A DNA stretch of 64,000 nucleotides from Aliivibrio finisterrensis_A (GCF_004167675.1 NZ_SEZQ01000003.1), one strand, 5' to 3'; counted from the stretch's first letter, positions 9,151-18,229 are shown. Made by a program: numbers and translations. Notes: a model not told the origin generated them from the letters alone.

Positions 9151-9828
9151 ATGAAAGACTTTTTGATCGCACCATCTATTCTCTCTGCTGATTTTGCTCG
9201 TCTTGGTGAAGACGTTGAAAAAGTATTAGCGTCAGGTGCTGATGTTGTTCATTTCGATGTAATGGATAATCATTATGTTCCAAATTTAACGTTTGGTGCA
9301 CCAATCTGTAAAGCACTGCGTGATTACGGTATTACGGCTCCAATCGATGTTCACCTTATGGTAAAGCCGGTAGATAGCATCGTTCCTGAGTTTGCTAAAG
9401 CAGGCGCAACGATGATCACCTTCCATGTAGAAGCGTCAGAGCATATTGATCGCACGCTTCAATTAATTAAAGAGCACGGTTGTCAGGCGGGGGTAGTATT
9501 AAACCCAGCAACGCCATTATCTTGCCTTGATTACATTCTAGATAAAGTAGATATGATCTTACTTATGTCAGTTAACCCAGGATTTGGTGGTCAATCATTC
9601 ATTCCAAGTACCTTAGATAAATTACGTGCAGTACGTAAGTTGATCGATGAGTCAGGCCGTGATATTCGACTTGAAATCGATGGGGGTGTGAAGGTTGATA
9701 ACATTCGTGAAATCGCTGAAGCGGGTGCGGATATGTTCGTTGCGGGCTCTGCAATTTTTAATCAACCAAACTACAAAGAAGTGATTGATGAAATGCGTGC
9801 AGAGCTAGCAAAAGTAAAAGGTAATTAA
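9151..9828 (+). CDS. rpe: Ribulose-phosphate 3-epimerase
   Basis: This TIM-barrel enzyme interconverts ribulose 5-phosphate and xylulose 5-phosphate in the pentose phosphate pathway. The sequence carries the family signatures LSADFARLGED, HFDVMDNHYVPNLTFG, DVHLMV and the C-terminal LEIDGGV and VAGSAIF phosphate-binding strands. Metal-binding His and Asp residues are in these motifs. It has 225 residues and a GAGG ribosome binding site. The spacer of five bases to gph indicates an rpe-gph operon. Confidence 0.96.
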   Translation: MKDFLIAPSILSADFARLGEDVEKVLASGADVVHFDVMDNHYVPNLTFGAPICKALRDYGITAPIDVHLMVKPVDSIVPEFAKAGATMITFHVEASEHIDRTLQLIKEHGCQAGVVLNPATPLSCLDYILDKVDMILLMSVNPGFGGQSFIPSTLDKLRAVRKLIDESGRDIRLEIDGGVKVDNIREIAEAGADMFVAGSAIFNQPNYKEVIDEMRAELAKVKGN

Positions 9829-9833
9829 GAATC

Positions 9834-10517
9834 ATGTTTGAAAACATCAAACTGATCGCGTTTGATTTGGATGGAACGCTGCTTGATAGCGTTCCAGACT
9901 TAGCTCGCGCGGTTGACCTTGCAATGCAAGATGTAGGCTATCCAAGAGTAACATTAGAGCAAGCCTCTCATTGGATTGGTAATGGTGCGGATGTACTTGT
10001 TTCTCGTGCTCTTAGTCAAAGTGTTACCGTTCAAGAAGGACTGGATCCTGAATTGATTAAGCAAGCTCGTGCTCGTTTAGATCATCATTATCATGATGGT
10101 GGTCATGAACTAAGTCACTTATACCCAAATGTGAAAGAGACATTAGAAGCGCTTTATCAACAAGGGTATACCTTAGCTTTAGTGACGAATAAACCTGCGC
10201 AATTTGTTCCTGAGTTGCTTGAGCAGCATCAACTGGCTCATCTTTTTGTTGATGTGATCGGTGGCGATACGTTTGTTGAGAAAAAACCAAACCCATTTGC
10301 ATTAAATTGGTTGCTTGATAAACACCAATTAATGCCTTCTGAGATGTTGATGGTGGGTGACTCAAAAAATGATATTCAAGCGGCACAAGCGGCGGGTTGT
10401 CATAGCTTTGGTCTGACTTATGGCTATAACCATGGTGAGCCTATCGCGGATAGCCAGCCTGATGTGGTAAGTGATGAATTTAATCATTTATTAGCCGTGA
10501 TGAGTGTGGCAAGATAG
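9834..10517 (+). CDS. gph: Phosphoglycolate phosphatase
   Basis: This HAD-superfamily phosphatase removes the phosphate of 2-phosphoglycolate, a product of DNA 3'-end repair. Motif I FDLDGTLLD carries nucleophile Asp11 and acid/base Asp13. The VTNK motif II, the KKPNP Lys motif III and VGDSKNDI motif IV are in order. The inserted helical cap has the normal gph layout. It has 227 residues, follows rpe directly and is followed by a strong terminator. Confidence 0.93.
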   Translation: MFENIKLIAFDLDGTLLDSVPDLARAVDLAMQDVGYPRVTLEQASHWIGNGADVLVSRALSQSVTVQEGLDPELIKQARARLDHHYHDGGHELSHLYPNVKETLEALYQQGYTLALVTNKPAQFVPELLEQHQLAHLFVDVIGGDTFVEKKPNPFALNWLLDKHQLMPSEMLMVGDSKNDIQAAQAAGCHSFGLTYGYNHGEPIADSQPDVVSDEFNHLLAVMSVAR

Positions 10518-10565
10518 TATTCATTGATAAGTACAAATAAAGACTATCAATACAATAGAATAACC

Positions 10566-10600
10566 ATTAAATGATCCCATAGCGGATCATTTAATTTTTA
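10566..10600 (+). terminator. Rho-independent terminator after gph
   Basis: A perfect 12-bp stem (10566-10577 with 10584-10595), a six-base loop and a T-rich tail lie 48 bases after the gph stop and just before trpS. trpS therefore probably has its own promoter or depends on read-through. Confidence 0.8.
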
Positions 10601-10623
10601 CAGTTAAACAAGGAATCATAACC

Positions 10624-11640
10624 ATGAGCAAGCCCATCGTATTAAGTGGTGTTCAACCATCAGGTGAACTAAGTATCGGTAACTACTTGGGTGCTCTACG
10701 TCAATGGCAACAGATGCAAGACGATTATGATTGTCAGTACTGTGTGGTAGATCTTCATGCAATTACGGTTCGTCAAGATCCTAAAGCGCTGCATGAAGCA
10801 ACTCTCGATGCACTGGCAATTTGTCTAGCGGTTGGTGTTGATCCAAAGAAGAGCACGCTATTTGTTCAGTCGCACGTACCAGAGCATGCTCAACTTGGTT
10901 GGCTTCTTAACTGTTACACTCAAATGGGTGAATTGAATCGTATGACTCAATTCAAAGATAAATCAAAGCGTTATGCAAATGACATTAACGTAGGTTTGTT
11001 TGATTACCCAGTATTAATGGCGGCAGATATTCTGCTTTATGGTGCACATCAAGTGCCTGTAGGTAGTGATCAAAAGCAACATTTAGAATTAGCGCGTGAT
11101 ATTGCCAACCGTTTTAACAATATCTACAGCCCTGAAGCGCCGTTATTTACCGTGCCAGAACCATACATTCCACAAGTGAATGCACGCGTAATGAGCTTGC
11201 AAGACGCGACGAAGAAGATGTCTAAATCAGACGATAACCGTAAGAACGTTATCACGCTATTAGAAGATCCTAAGTCGATTCTTAAGAAGATTAATAAAGC
11301 ACAAACAGATGCAGAAATGCCACCGCGTATTGCTCATGATTGGGAAAATAAAGCAGGTATTTCAAACCTTATGGGTCTGTACTCTGCAGCATCTGGCAAA
11401 ACGTTTGAAGAGATCGAAGCTCAATACCAAGGTGTTGAAATGTACGGTCCATTCAAGAAAGACGTTGGTGAAGCTATAGTTACTATGCTTGAGCCTATCC
11501 AATCAGAGTATAAGCGTATTCGTGAAGATCGTGCTTATATGGATTCGGTAATGAAAGCGGGTGCTGAGAAAGCCTCTGAGCGTGCTGCTGTAACACTGAA
11601 AAAAGCGTTTGAAGCCGTTGGTTTTGTTACTCGCCCATAG
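10624..11640 (+). CDS. trpS: Tryptophan--tRNA ligase
   Basis: This class I aminoacyl-tRNA synthetase charges tRNA-Trp. The N-terminal SGVQPSGELSIGNYLGAL holds the SIGN variant of the HIGH motif (about residues 17-20), and KMSKS lies at about 197-201. The length of 338 residues is normal for the bacterial enzyme. AAGGA precedes the ATG. The rpe-gph-trpS order is conserved in enterobacteria and vibrios. It ends in its own terminator. Confidence 0.97.
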   Translation: MSKPIVLSGVQPSGELSIGNYLGALRQWQQMQDDYDCQYCVVDLHAITVRQDPKALHEATLDALAICLAVGVDPKKSTLFVQSHVPEHAQLGWLLNCYTQMGELNRMTQFKDKSKRYANDINVGLFDYPVLMAADILLYGAHQVPVGSDQKQHLELARDIANRFNNIYSPEAPLFTVPEPYIPQVNARVMSLQDATKKMSKSDDNRKNVITLLEDPKSILKKINKAQTDAEMPPRIAHDWENKAGISNLMGLYSAASGKTFEEIEAQYQGVEMYGPFKKDVGEAIVTMLEPIQSEYKRIREDRAYMDSVMKAGAEKASERAAVTLKKAFEAVGFVTRP

Positions 11641-11661
11641 TCTGTAGCTTTGATAAAATAG

Positions 11662-11698
11662 ATTGCTCGTAGGGTTTCTCTACGAGCAATTTTTATTT
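11662..11698 (+). terminator. Rho-independent terminator after trpS
   Basis: An 11-bp perfect stem (11662-11672 with 11680-11690), a seven-base loop and a T-rich tail lie 21 bases after the trpS stop. Confidence 0.85.
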
Positions 11699-11725
11699 CT
11701 TATTCATCTTTTTAAGTAGTTCTTT

Positions 11726-12304
11726 ATGCTGTTAATGATCGACAATTATGATTCGTTTACCTATAACCTATATCAGTACTTCTGTGAATTAGGTGCAGAG
11801 GTAAAAGTGGTTCGTAATGATGACATTGACATTGCAGGTATTGAGGCGATAAACCCATCTCACTTAGTTATCTCTCCTGGACCTTGTACTCCTAACGAAG
11901 CTGGAATTTCTTTGCAAGCGATCGAATATTTCTCAGGAAAATTACCAATCCTTGGTGTTTGTTTAGGTCATCAAGCCATTGCTCAAGTTTTTGGCGGTGA
12001 TGTCGTGCGAGCAAAAAAAGTGATGCATGGAAAAACGTCACCAATTATCCATACCAATCGAAGTGTTTTTCATGGGTTAAACAATCCACTAACCGTCACT
12101 CGTTACCACTCATTAGTCGTTAAAGCAGAGACATTACCGTCTTGTTTTGAAGTGACTGCATGGACGGAAAATGAATTAGGTGAAATGGATGAGATCATGG
12201 GATTTAGTCATAAAACCTTACCAATCGAAGCGGTACAGTTTCATCCGGAATCGATAATGACAGAGCAAGGACACGATATTCTTGCTAATTTTATTAATAA
12301 ATAA
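11726..12304 (+). CDS. pabA: Aminodeoxychorismate synthase glutaminase subunit
   Basis: This class I glutamine amidotransferase releases ammonia for PabB, which makes 4-amino-4-deoxychorismate for folate. The triad is visible: Cys79 in GVCLGHQ, and His173 and Glu175 in FHPES. The oxyanion region SPGPCTPNEAG is intact. PabA and TrpG are close homologues. I prefer pabA because the gene stands alone next to argD/crp, as in other vibrios, rather than in a trp operon, but the protein could serve anthranilate synthase too. It has 192 residues. Confidence 0.88.
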   Translation: MLLMIDNYDSFTYNLYQYFCELGAEVKVVRNDDIDIAGIEAINPSHLVISPGPCTPNEAGISLQAIEYFSGKLPILGVCLGHQAIAQVFGGDVVRAKKVMHGKTSPIIHTNRSVFHGLNNPLTVTRYHSLVVKAETLPSCFEVTAWTENELGEMDEIMGFSHKTLPIEAVQFHPESIMTEQGHDILANFINK

Positions 12305-12611
12305 TTAATATACCTTCAACTCACCAGAGCGATCTAGCTCACCCTTCTTACTTTTTCTTTTGTCTTTCTAATTCATAAACCATTTGATGATTTATGCATA
12401 AGTGTCATATCTTCTATTCTTATAAATTCGTTTACTTATCGACTTAGCTACTATAGCTTGGATTATAACTATTCTAATAAACTGACTTGTCAGTCACTTG
12501 TCGATATAAAATGGAACTTTTTTAGTTCAAAAAAAGAATTTTGTGCTATTGAAAAGGTTAATGGTTTGTAAATAATATGCTGAAAAACGGCGTACGCAGA
12601 AGGAAAGTGTG
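12305..12611. promoter_or_regulatory. pabA-argD intergenic region (no gene seen)
   Basis: These 307 AT-rich bases hold no convincing open frame. They probably contain the argD promoter. A TTATGCATAA palindrome (12392-12401) resembles the AT-rich core of ArgR boxes, but I cannot match a full 18-bp consensus. No clear terminator follows pabA. Confidence 0.4.
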
Positions 12612-13826
12612 ATGACGACCAATTCAAAAGTTGAGCGTAAAGATTTTAATGATGTAATGGTACCTTGTTATAACCCGATGGAAGTGATTCCAGTTAAAGG
12701 GCAAGGTGCGCGAGTGTGGGATCAAGCGGGTAAAGAATACGTTGATTTCGCTGGTGGTATTGCAGTGAGCTGTCTTGGTCATTGTCATCCAGTTATGGTA
12801 AATGCACTGCAAGAGCAATCTCAGAAATTGTGGCATCTTAGTAATGTGATGACCAATGAACCTGCGATTCGTTTAGCGAAAAAGCTAACAGAAGTATCGT
12901 TTGCTGAAAAAGTATTTTTTGCTAACTCAGGTGCAGAAGCAAATGAAGCGGCGCTTAAATTAGCGAGACGATGGGCTGTCGATGTTCATGGTGAAGAAAA
13001 AAGTGAAATTATCGCATTTAAACAAGGCTTCCATGGTCGAACTTTCTTTACTGTAACCGTCGGTGGTCAAGCCGCTTATTCTGATGGCTTTGGTCCTAAA
13101 CCGGGTGATATCTCTCATCTTGAATACAATAATCTTGCAGAGCTTGAAGCGCACATGTCAGAAAAAACCTGTGCAATTATGATGGAGCCATTGCAAGGTG
13201 AAGGTGGATTAATTTCTCCTACATCAGAATTTATAGAAGGTGTTAGATCACTGTGTGATAAATACAACGCACTGCTTATTTTTGATGAAGTACAAACGGG
13301 TAATGGTCGTACGGGGGACTTTTATGCTTATCAAGGTCTAGGTGTTACCCCTGATATTTTAAGCACAGCAAAATCGTTAGGTGGTGGTTTCCCTATTGGT
13401 GCCATGCTAACAACGACAGAGTTGGCTCAACACCTAAAAGTGGGTACTCACGGTTCAACGTATGGTGGTAACCCATTAGCGTGTGCAGTGGCTGAAGCTG
13501 TAGTTGAAGAAGTATCAAAACCAGAAACATTGGCTGGCGTAAAAGAGCGTGAGCAATGGTTCCGCGATGGACTAGAAGCGTTAAATGCAAAATACGATAT
13601 GTTTGCCGAAATTCGTGGTAAAGGCCTATTACTTGGCGCAGCATTAAACGAAGCATGGCAAGGTCGTGCTCGTGATGTTCTTGTTGCGGCTGGAGAGCAA
13701 GGTTTAATGGTACTTGTTGCTGGTGTGAATGTAGTTCGTTTTACTCCCTCTCTTGTTATTACAAAAGAAGATGTAGAGTTAGGATTTGAACGTTTAGATA
13801 AAGCACTTTCATCGTTAGAAAAATAG
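12612..13826 (+). CDS. argD: Acetylornithine/succinylornithine aminotransferase
   Basis: This class III PLP aminotransferase acts on N-acetylornithine in biosynthesis and on N-succinylornithine in the AST catabolic pathway (then called AstC). The PLP lysine is Lys254 in STAKSLGGG, and the FFANSGAEANEAA and FDEVQTG motifs are intact. The frame can be read from a GTG three bases earlier, but the ATG with AGAAGGA upstream is better placed. It has 404 residues. The downstream neighbours astA and astD suggest the catabolic role is at least shared. Confidence 0.93.
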   Translation: MTTNSKVERKDFNDVMVPCYNPMEVIPVKGQGARVWDQAGKEYVDFAGGIAVSCLGHCHPVMVNALQEQSQKLWHLSNVMTNEPAIRLAKKLTEVSFAEKVFFANSGAEANEAALKLARRWAVDVHGEEKSEIIAFKQGFHGRTFFTVTVGGQAAYSDGFGPKPGDISHLEYNNLAELEAHMSEKTCAIMMEPLQGEGGLISPTSEFIEGVRSLCDKYNALLIFDEVQTGNGRTGDFYAYQGLGVTPDILSTAKSLGGGFPIGAMLTTTELAQHLKVGTHGSTYGGNPLACAVAEAVVEEVSKPETLAGVKEREQWFRDGLEALNAKYDMFAEIRGKGLLLGAALNEAWQGRARDVLVAAGEQGLMVLVAGVNVVRFTPSLVITKEDVELGFERLDKALSSLEK

Positions 13827-13843
13827 ATTCAAATTGGGATTTG

Positions 13844-13876
13844 GGCAACTCAGGAGTTTGAGTTGCCCTCTTTCTA
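13844..13876 (+). terminator. Terminator-like hairpin between argD and astA
   Basis: A 9-bp perfect GC-rich stem (13844-13852 with 13861-13869), an eight-base loop and a TCTTTCT tail follow the argD stop. It lies inside what looks like an arginine gene cluster, so astA and astD may have a separate promoter. Confidence 0.7.
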
Positions 13877-13989
13877 TCTACCTGAAAATCAACGCAACAC
13901 TCTACCGTGTTCATTCCAATAGATAGCCTTGAAGTTATATTTATTGGACTTAGCACAGCTTATGAAACATCGCATCGGAGGGAATATTG

Positions 13990-15006
13990 ATGCTTGTTAT
14001 TCGTCCTATCACTCAGGAAGATTATCCTGCACTTCATCAGTGTGCCGTAGAATCAGGTCACGGATTTACGTCATTGCCTGTCAATGAAGAACAACTACGA
14101 AATCGAATCGATCACTCAATAGATAGTTTTGAAAAAGATGCGCAATCGCCCGGAACTGAAGGATACCTCATGGTTGGTGAGGATTCGGTCTCTGGTGAGG
14201 TTACCGGTACAACAGGAATTGAGGCGGCGGTTGGTTTAGATTCTCCTTTTTATAATTACCACATCAGTAAAGTGGTTCATTTTTCAAGAAAGCTAAACGT
14301 GAATAATGTAGTTAAAGTACTGACTTTTGGCAGTAACTACACGGGCAGCACTGAAATTTGTACACTCTTTTTACGTCCTGAATTTCGTGAAGGCCTGAAT
14401 GGTCGTTTAATGTCTAAAGCTCGATTTTTAATGATGGCAGAGCACCCACACCGTTTTTCAGACACCATTTTTGCAGAGATGCGTGGTGTATCGGATAAAC
14501 AAGGAGAGTCTCCGTTTTGGAAGTGGCTACAGAAACACTTTTTTTCTATCGACTTTACCGAAGCAGATTATCTAACGGGTATTGGTTACAAAGGTTTTAT
14601 TGCTGATCTAATGCCTAAGCTACCTATCTACGTTAGCTTATTAAGTAAAGAGGCTCAGGCGGTGATTGGTAAAGTGCATGACAATACTAAGCCAGCTCTT
14701 AGACTGCTAGAAAATGAAGGTTTTCGTTGTCGTGGTTATGTCGATATTTTTGATGCTGGTCCTACGGTCGAATGTGACTTACGCAGCATTGAATCGGTGC
14801 GAAATTCATTTAAGGCCAAAGTGATTATTACGGAGCATAACAGTTCGCAGCAGTATTTAATTTCAAATACATCATTTGAGAATTTTAGAGCAACAGCCAC
14901 TACCGCCGCTTACGATAAAGCGACCGATACTGTTCATTTAACACAAGAAGCGGCAACGGCACTGCAAGTAGATGTTGATGATTACGTACGTTTATTAGCT
15001 CAATAG
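13990..15006 (+). CDS. astA: Arginine N-succinyltransferase
   Basis: AstA transfers succinyl from succinyl-CoA to the alpha-amino group of arginine, the first step of the AST pathway. The 338-residue protein has the N-terminal RPITQEDYPALHQCA motif and the GNAT-like core (LFLRPEFREGLNGRLMSKARF region) of the family. The ATG at 13990 has GGAGGG seven bases upstream, so it is preferred over the TTG codon immediately before it. It lies 12 bases before astD. No astB or astE is in the window. Confidence 0.94.
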   Translation: MLVIRPITQEDYPALHQCAVESGHGFTSLPVNEEQLRNRIDHSIDSFEKDAQSPGTEGYLMVGEDSVSGEVTGTTGIEAAVGLDSPFYNYHISKVVHFSRKLNVNNVVKVLTFGSNYTGSTEICTLFLRPEFREGLNGRLMSKARFLMMAEHPHRFSDTIFAEMRGVSDKQGESPFWKWLQKHFFSIDFTEADYLTGIGYKGFIADLMPKLPIYVSLLSKEAQAVIGKVHDNTKPALRLLENEGFRCRGYVDIFDAGPTVECDLRSIESVRNSFKAKVIITEHNSSQQYLISNTSFENFRATATTAAYDKATDTVHLTQEAATALQVDVDDYVRLLAQ

Positions 15007-15018
15007 AGGACAAAGGAT

Positions 15019-16476
15019 ATGACACATTGGATTGCAGGGGATTGGATTTCAGGTAATGGTGAAACAATACAATCAGTAAGCCCATACAACAGTGAAGTAG
15101 TGTGGAAAGGAGATAGCGCAACTAAAGATCAGGTTGAGTCAGCGGTCAGTGCGGCACGTCATGCCTTTATTGAGTGGAAAAAACAACCTTTTGAAGTGCG
15201 CCAAGTGATAATTGAGCGTTTTGCAGAGTTAGTAAAAGAGAACGCAGATCAGATTGCTGAAGTGATCGCTAAAGAAACCGGTAAACCATTCTGGGAAACC
15301 AAAACAGAAGCAGGGGCAATGGTTGGTAAAATTGCGATTTCTATCCGTGCTTACCATGAGAGAACGCCCTATAAAGAGCGTGAAGCGGCAGGAAATAAAA
15401 TAGTACTTAGACATCGACCTTTAGGTGTTATGGCCGTCTTTGGCCCGTATAACTTCCCAGGGCACCTTCCTAATGGCCATATTGTTCCTGCACTGCTTGC
15501 AGGCAACACTGTCGTATTAAAACCATCAGAGCAAACGCCATGGACCAGTGAAGTGATCATGAAGTTATGGCAACAAGCTGGGTTACCTAATGGGGTGATT
15601 AACCTCGTACAAGGTGCTCGTGAAACCGGTGAAGCGTTAGCGGGCGCTAAAGGTATTGATGGCCTGTTATTTACCGGTAGTGCGAATACAGGGCATATCC
15701 TACATCGCCAATTTGCAGGCGATACAGGGAAAATGCTGGCCCTAGAAATGGGGGGGAATAACCCAATGGTGATCTCTCATAATTTTGGAGATCGAGAAGC
15801 GACGGTTTATACCATTATTCAGTCAGCTTTTATCAGTGCGGGTCAGCGTTGTACTTGTGCTCGTCGTCTGTATGTGCCAAAAGGCCAAGCTGGAGATGAG
15901 TTAGTTGTGCGCCTTGTTGAAGTCGCAAAAAGCATCGTGGTTGATCAACCGTTTGCTGAGAACGCTCCGTTTATGGGCTCGCAAATATCAGTGGCGGCAG
16001 CAGAATTTATTTTAAATGCTCAGAAGAATTTACAGGCGTTGGGCGGAGAGTCTTTGCTTGAAGCCAAAAGCTTAGGTCACGCTTTTGTTTCTCCGGGGAT
16101 TATTGATGCGACTAACGTTGCTGAATTACCAGATGAAGAATACTTTGGACCATTACTGCAAGTGGTGCGTTACGATACATTAGAGGAGGCGGTAGAGCTT
16201 GCTAATGACACTCGTTATGGCTTATCGGCCGGTCTTGTTTCCACTGATGATAGCGAGTGGGCATACTTCGTTGAGCATATCCGTGCCGGTATTGTGAATC
16301 GTAACCGTCAATTGACTGGAGCAAGCGGTGACGCACCATTTGGTGGACCGGGTGCATCAGGAAACATGAAACCAAGTGCGTATTATGCAGCGGATTATTG
16401 TGCGTACCCAATGGCGTCAATGGAAGGGGATGCCTGTGAAATTCCTGCCCAACTTTCTCCGGGTCTAACTCTATAA
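15019..16476 (+). CDS. astD: N-succinylglutamate 5-semialdehyde dehydrogenase
   Basis: This NAD-dependent aldehyde dehydrogenase oxidises succinylglutamic semialdehyde, step four of the AST pathway. The catalytic Cys278 (GQRCTCARR) and general-base Glu243 (LEMGGNNP) are in place, and the FGPYNFPGHLPNGH and FTGS NAD-binding segments are clear. The length of 485 residues is standard. AGGACAAAGG precedes the ATG. It is followed closely by a DUF1338 gene in the same direction, so the two are probably cotranscribed. Confidence 0.94.
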   Translation: MTHWIAGDWISGNGETIQSVSPYNSEVVWKGDSATKDQVESAVSAARHAFIEWKKQPFEVRQVIIERFAELVKENADQIAEVIAKETGKPFWETKTEAGAMVGKIAISIRAYHERTPYKEREAAGNKIVLRHRPLGVMAVFGPYNFPGHLPNGHIVPALLAGNTVVLKPSEQTPWTSEVIMKLWQQAGLPNGVINLVQGARETGEALAGAKGIDGLLFTGSANTGHILHRQFAGDTGKMLALEMGGNNPMVISHNFGDREATVYTIIQSAFISAGQRCTCARRLYVPKGQAGDELVVRLVEVAKSIVVDQPFAENAPFMGSQISVAAAEFILNAQKNLQALGGESLLEAKSLGHAFVSPGIIDATNVAELPDEEYFGPLLQVVRYDTLEEAVELANDTRYGLSAGLVSTDDSEWAYFVEHIRAGIVNRNRQLTGASGDAPFGGPGASGNMKPSAYYAADYCAYPMASMEGDACEIPAQLSPGLTL

Positions 16477-16486
16477 GGTGGTCAGA

Positions 16487-17281
16487 ATGACTAACGTTAC
16501 TTCTTTATTTTCTGCACTATGGCAAGATTATGTCGCTCGTTTGTCACCATCAGCAGGTAAGGTGCATCAGTTATTATCTAATGGTGATGAGTTAATTAAC
16601 GATCATATTGCTTTGCGTACGTTTAACTTACCTAAGGTTGGATTACAAACGTTAGCCGCCCCATTTTTAGCAATAGGGTATAAAGCGTGTGAGACGTATG
16701 ATTTTGAAGCGAAAAAACTCAAAGCACAGCATTTTGAGCATCCAGATCCTAATGCGCCACTTGTTTTTATTAGTGAGATTTTAGTTGAGGAGCTATCGCT
16801 TGAGACTCAGAACATTATTCATGCTTTGGTTGAACAGGTGCCAGCGCATTATTTTTCGACCAGCGATTTTCTTTCATCGGGCCGTCCTTGGCCGTTAAGT
16901 TTTGAGGAATATCAAATCTTAGCAAAAGAGAGTGAGTACGCTTCTTGGCTGGCTGCTCATGGTTATGGTGCTAATCACTTTACGGTTTATGTTAATCAGC
17001 TTGAAGCGTTTACTGAAGTGGTTGATGTGAACCAACACTTACGTGATGCTGGTTTTGCAATGAACGAAGTGGGTGGTGAAGTGAAAGGCTCTCCTGAGGT
17101 TTACTTAGAACAGTCATCAACCATGGCCGATAAAGTGAAAGTGATCTTTACTGAGGGTGAGTTTGACATCCCTGGTGGATTTTATGAGTTTGCTAAGCGT
17201 TATTCGCTACCTAATGGCAAGATATATACAGGATTTGTCGCTGCATCTGCTGATAAAATTTTTGAAAGCACAGACAGTTAA
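16487..17281 (+). CDS. DUF1338-family protein (2-oxoadipate dioxygenase/decarboxylase-like)
   Basis: The protein belongs to the DUF1338 group related to HglS/YdcJ, which are metal-dependent 2-oxoadipate dioxygenase/decarboxylases with a vicinal-oxygen-chelate-like fold. Likely metal ligands are His40 (NDHIALRTF), a His near 165 (ANHFTVYVN) and a Glu near 239 (GGFYEFAKR). At about 264 residues it is much shorter than E. coli YdcJ (about 450) and represents the short form. The ATG at 16487 has AAGGTGG at good spacing, so I reject the upstream GTG. The substrate is unknown. Its place after astD suggests a link to amino-acid catabolism, which is inference. Confidence 0.8.
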   Translation: MTNVTSLFSALWQDYVARLSPSAGKVHQLLSNGDELINDHIALRTFNLPKVGLQTLAAPFLAIGYKACETYDFEAKKLKAQHFEHPDPNAPLVFISEILVEELSLETQNIIHALVEQVPAHYFSTSDFLSSGRPWPLSFEEYQILAKESEYASWLAAHGYGANHFTVYVNQLEAFTEVVDVNQHLRDAGFAMNEVGGEVKGSPEVYLEQSSTMADKVKVIFTEGEFDIPGGFYEFAKRYSLPNGKIYTGFVAASADKIFESTDS

Positions 17282-17300
17282 TTCTAAAATTTAGGCATAA

Positions 17301-17328
17301 AAAAACGCAGCTCAAGGGCTGCGTTTTT
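17301..17328. terminator. Bidirectional terminator between the DUF1338 gene and crp
   Basis: An 11-bp perfect stem (17301-17311 with 17318-17328) has an A-tract on one side and a T-tract on the other. It lies between two convergent genes and can end both transcripts. Confidence 0.9.
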
Positions 17329-17351
17329 ATTCGTTTAAGATAAGCGTTAAA

Positions 17352-17984
17352 TTAACGAGTACCGTAAACTACGATTGTTTTACCGTGTGCAGAGATCAAG
17401 TTTTGCTCTTCAAGCATCTTCAAGATACGGCCAACAGTTTCACGTGAACAACCTACAATTTGACCGATCTCTTGACGAGTGATCTTAATTTGCATGCCAT
17501 CTGGGTGAGTCATTGCATCTGGTTGTTTAGCTAGATTCAATAGAGTCTGAGCGATACGGCCTGTCACGTCTAGGAATGCTAAATCACCTACTTTTTGGCT
17601 AGTGATTTGTAGACGAGTTGCCATTTGAGCAGAAAGACGCATCAGAATATCTGGGTTTACTTGAATAAGCTGACGGAATTTCTTAAATGAAATTTCAGCC
17701 ACTTCACAAGGGCTTTTAGCACGAACCCATGCTGAACGTTCTTGACCTTCTTCAAACAAGCCAAGTTCACCGATGAAATCACCTTGGTTAAGGTAAGAAA
17801 GGATCATTTCTTTACCTTCTTCATCTTTGATTAGTACAGCAACAGAACCTTTTACGATGTAGTAAAGTGTCTCAGCTTTTTCACCAGCGTGGATTAAAGT
17901 ACTTTTTGAAGGGTACTTATGAATGTGACAATGAGATAAGAACCACTCTAATGTTGGGTCTGTCTGAGGTTTACCTAGAACCAT
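17352..17984 (-). CDS. crp: cAMP receptor protein
   Basis: CRP is the global cAMP-activated regulator of catabolic genes. At 210 residues it matches E. coli CRP throughout. The cyclic-nucleotide domain (about residues 10-130) contains the GELGLFEEGQERSAWVRA cAMP pocket. The C-terminal helix-turn-helix (about 169-191) carries the RETVGR recognition helix that reads TGTGA. AGAGGA lies upstream of the ATG. It diverges from an OsmC-family gene, the same arrangement as crp-yhfA in E. coli. Confidence 0.98.
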   Translation of the reverse strand: MVLGKPQTDPTLEWFLSHCHIHKYPSKSTLIHAGEKAETLYYIVKGSVAVLIKDEEGKEMILSYLNQGDFIGELGLFEEGQERSAWVRAKSPCEVAEISFKKFRQLIQVNPDILMRLSAQMATRLQITSQKVGDLAFLDVTGRIAQTLLNLAKQPDAMTHPDGMQIKITRQEIGQIVGCSRETVGRILKMLEEQNLISAHGKTIVVYGTR

Positions 17985-18182
17985 ACTTTATACTTCCTCT
18001 GCGTTTGCCAAGTAGGCGATGTCCATTTTAAAATAACTGAGCCAAATATCAGTTTGGCCTATAGAATATGGTTATCGGAACAAGGCTGCATGTTCGTTGA
18101 GATAATTGATAAAATCATACCTTGTTTCGCCGTTGATTTCTTGACTTTGATCGTATGAAATGTGCGACCAAGGGCACAATTT

Positions 18183-18198
18183 CGTGAAATGGATCACG
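18183..18198. promoter_or_regulatory. Probable CRP operator in the crp/OsmC divergent region
   Basis: CGTGA-N6-TCACG matches the TGTGA-N6-TCACA consensus at eight of ten key positions with correct spacing. It lies 32 bases before the OsmC-family start and about 200 bases before crp. Autoregulation of crp through such sites is known in E. coli; here it is inferred. Confidence 0.6.
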
Positions 18199-18229
18199 AG
18201 TTTTCTTTTTATGTAGTAAAGAGGCTTTT

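Noticed and set aside
18160..18177. Second CRP site in the crp/OsmC gap
   Set aside because: The half sites TGTGC and GCACA are eight bases apart rather than six, so CRP binding is unlikely.
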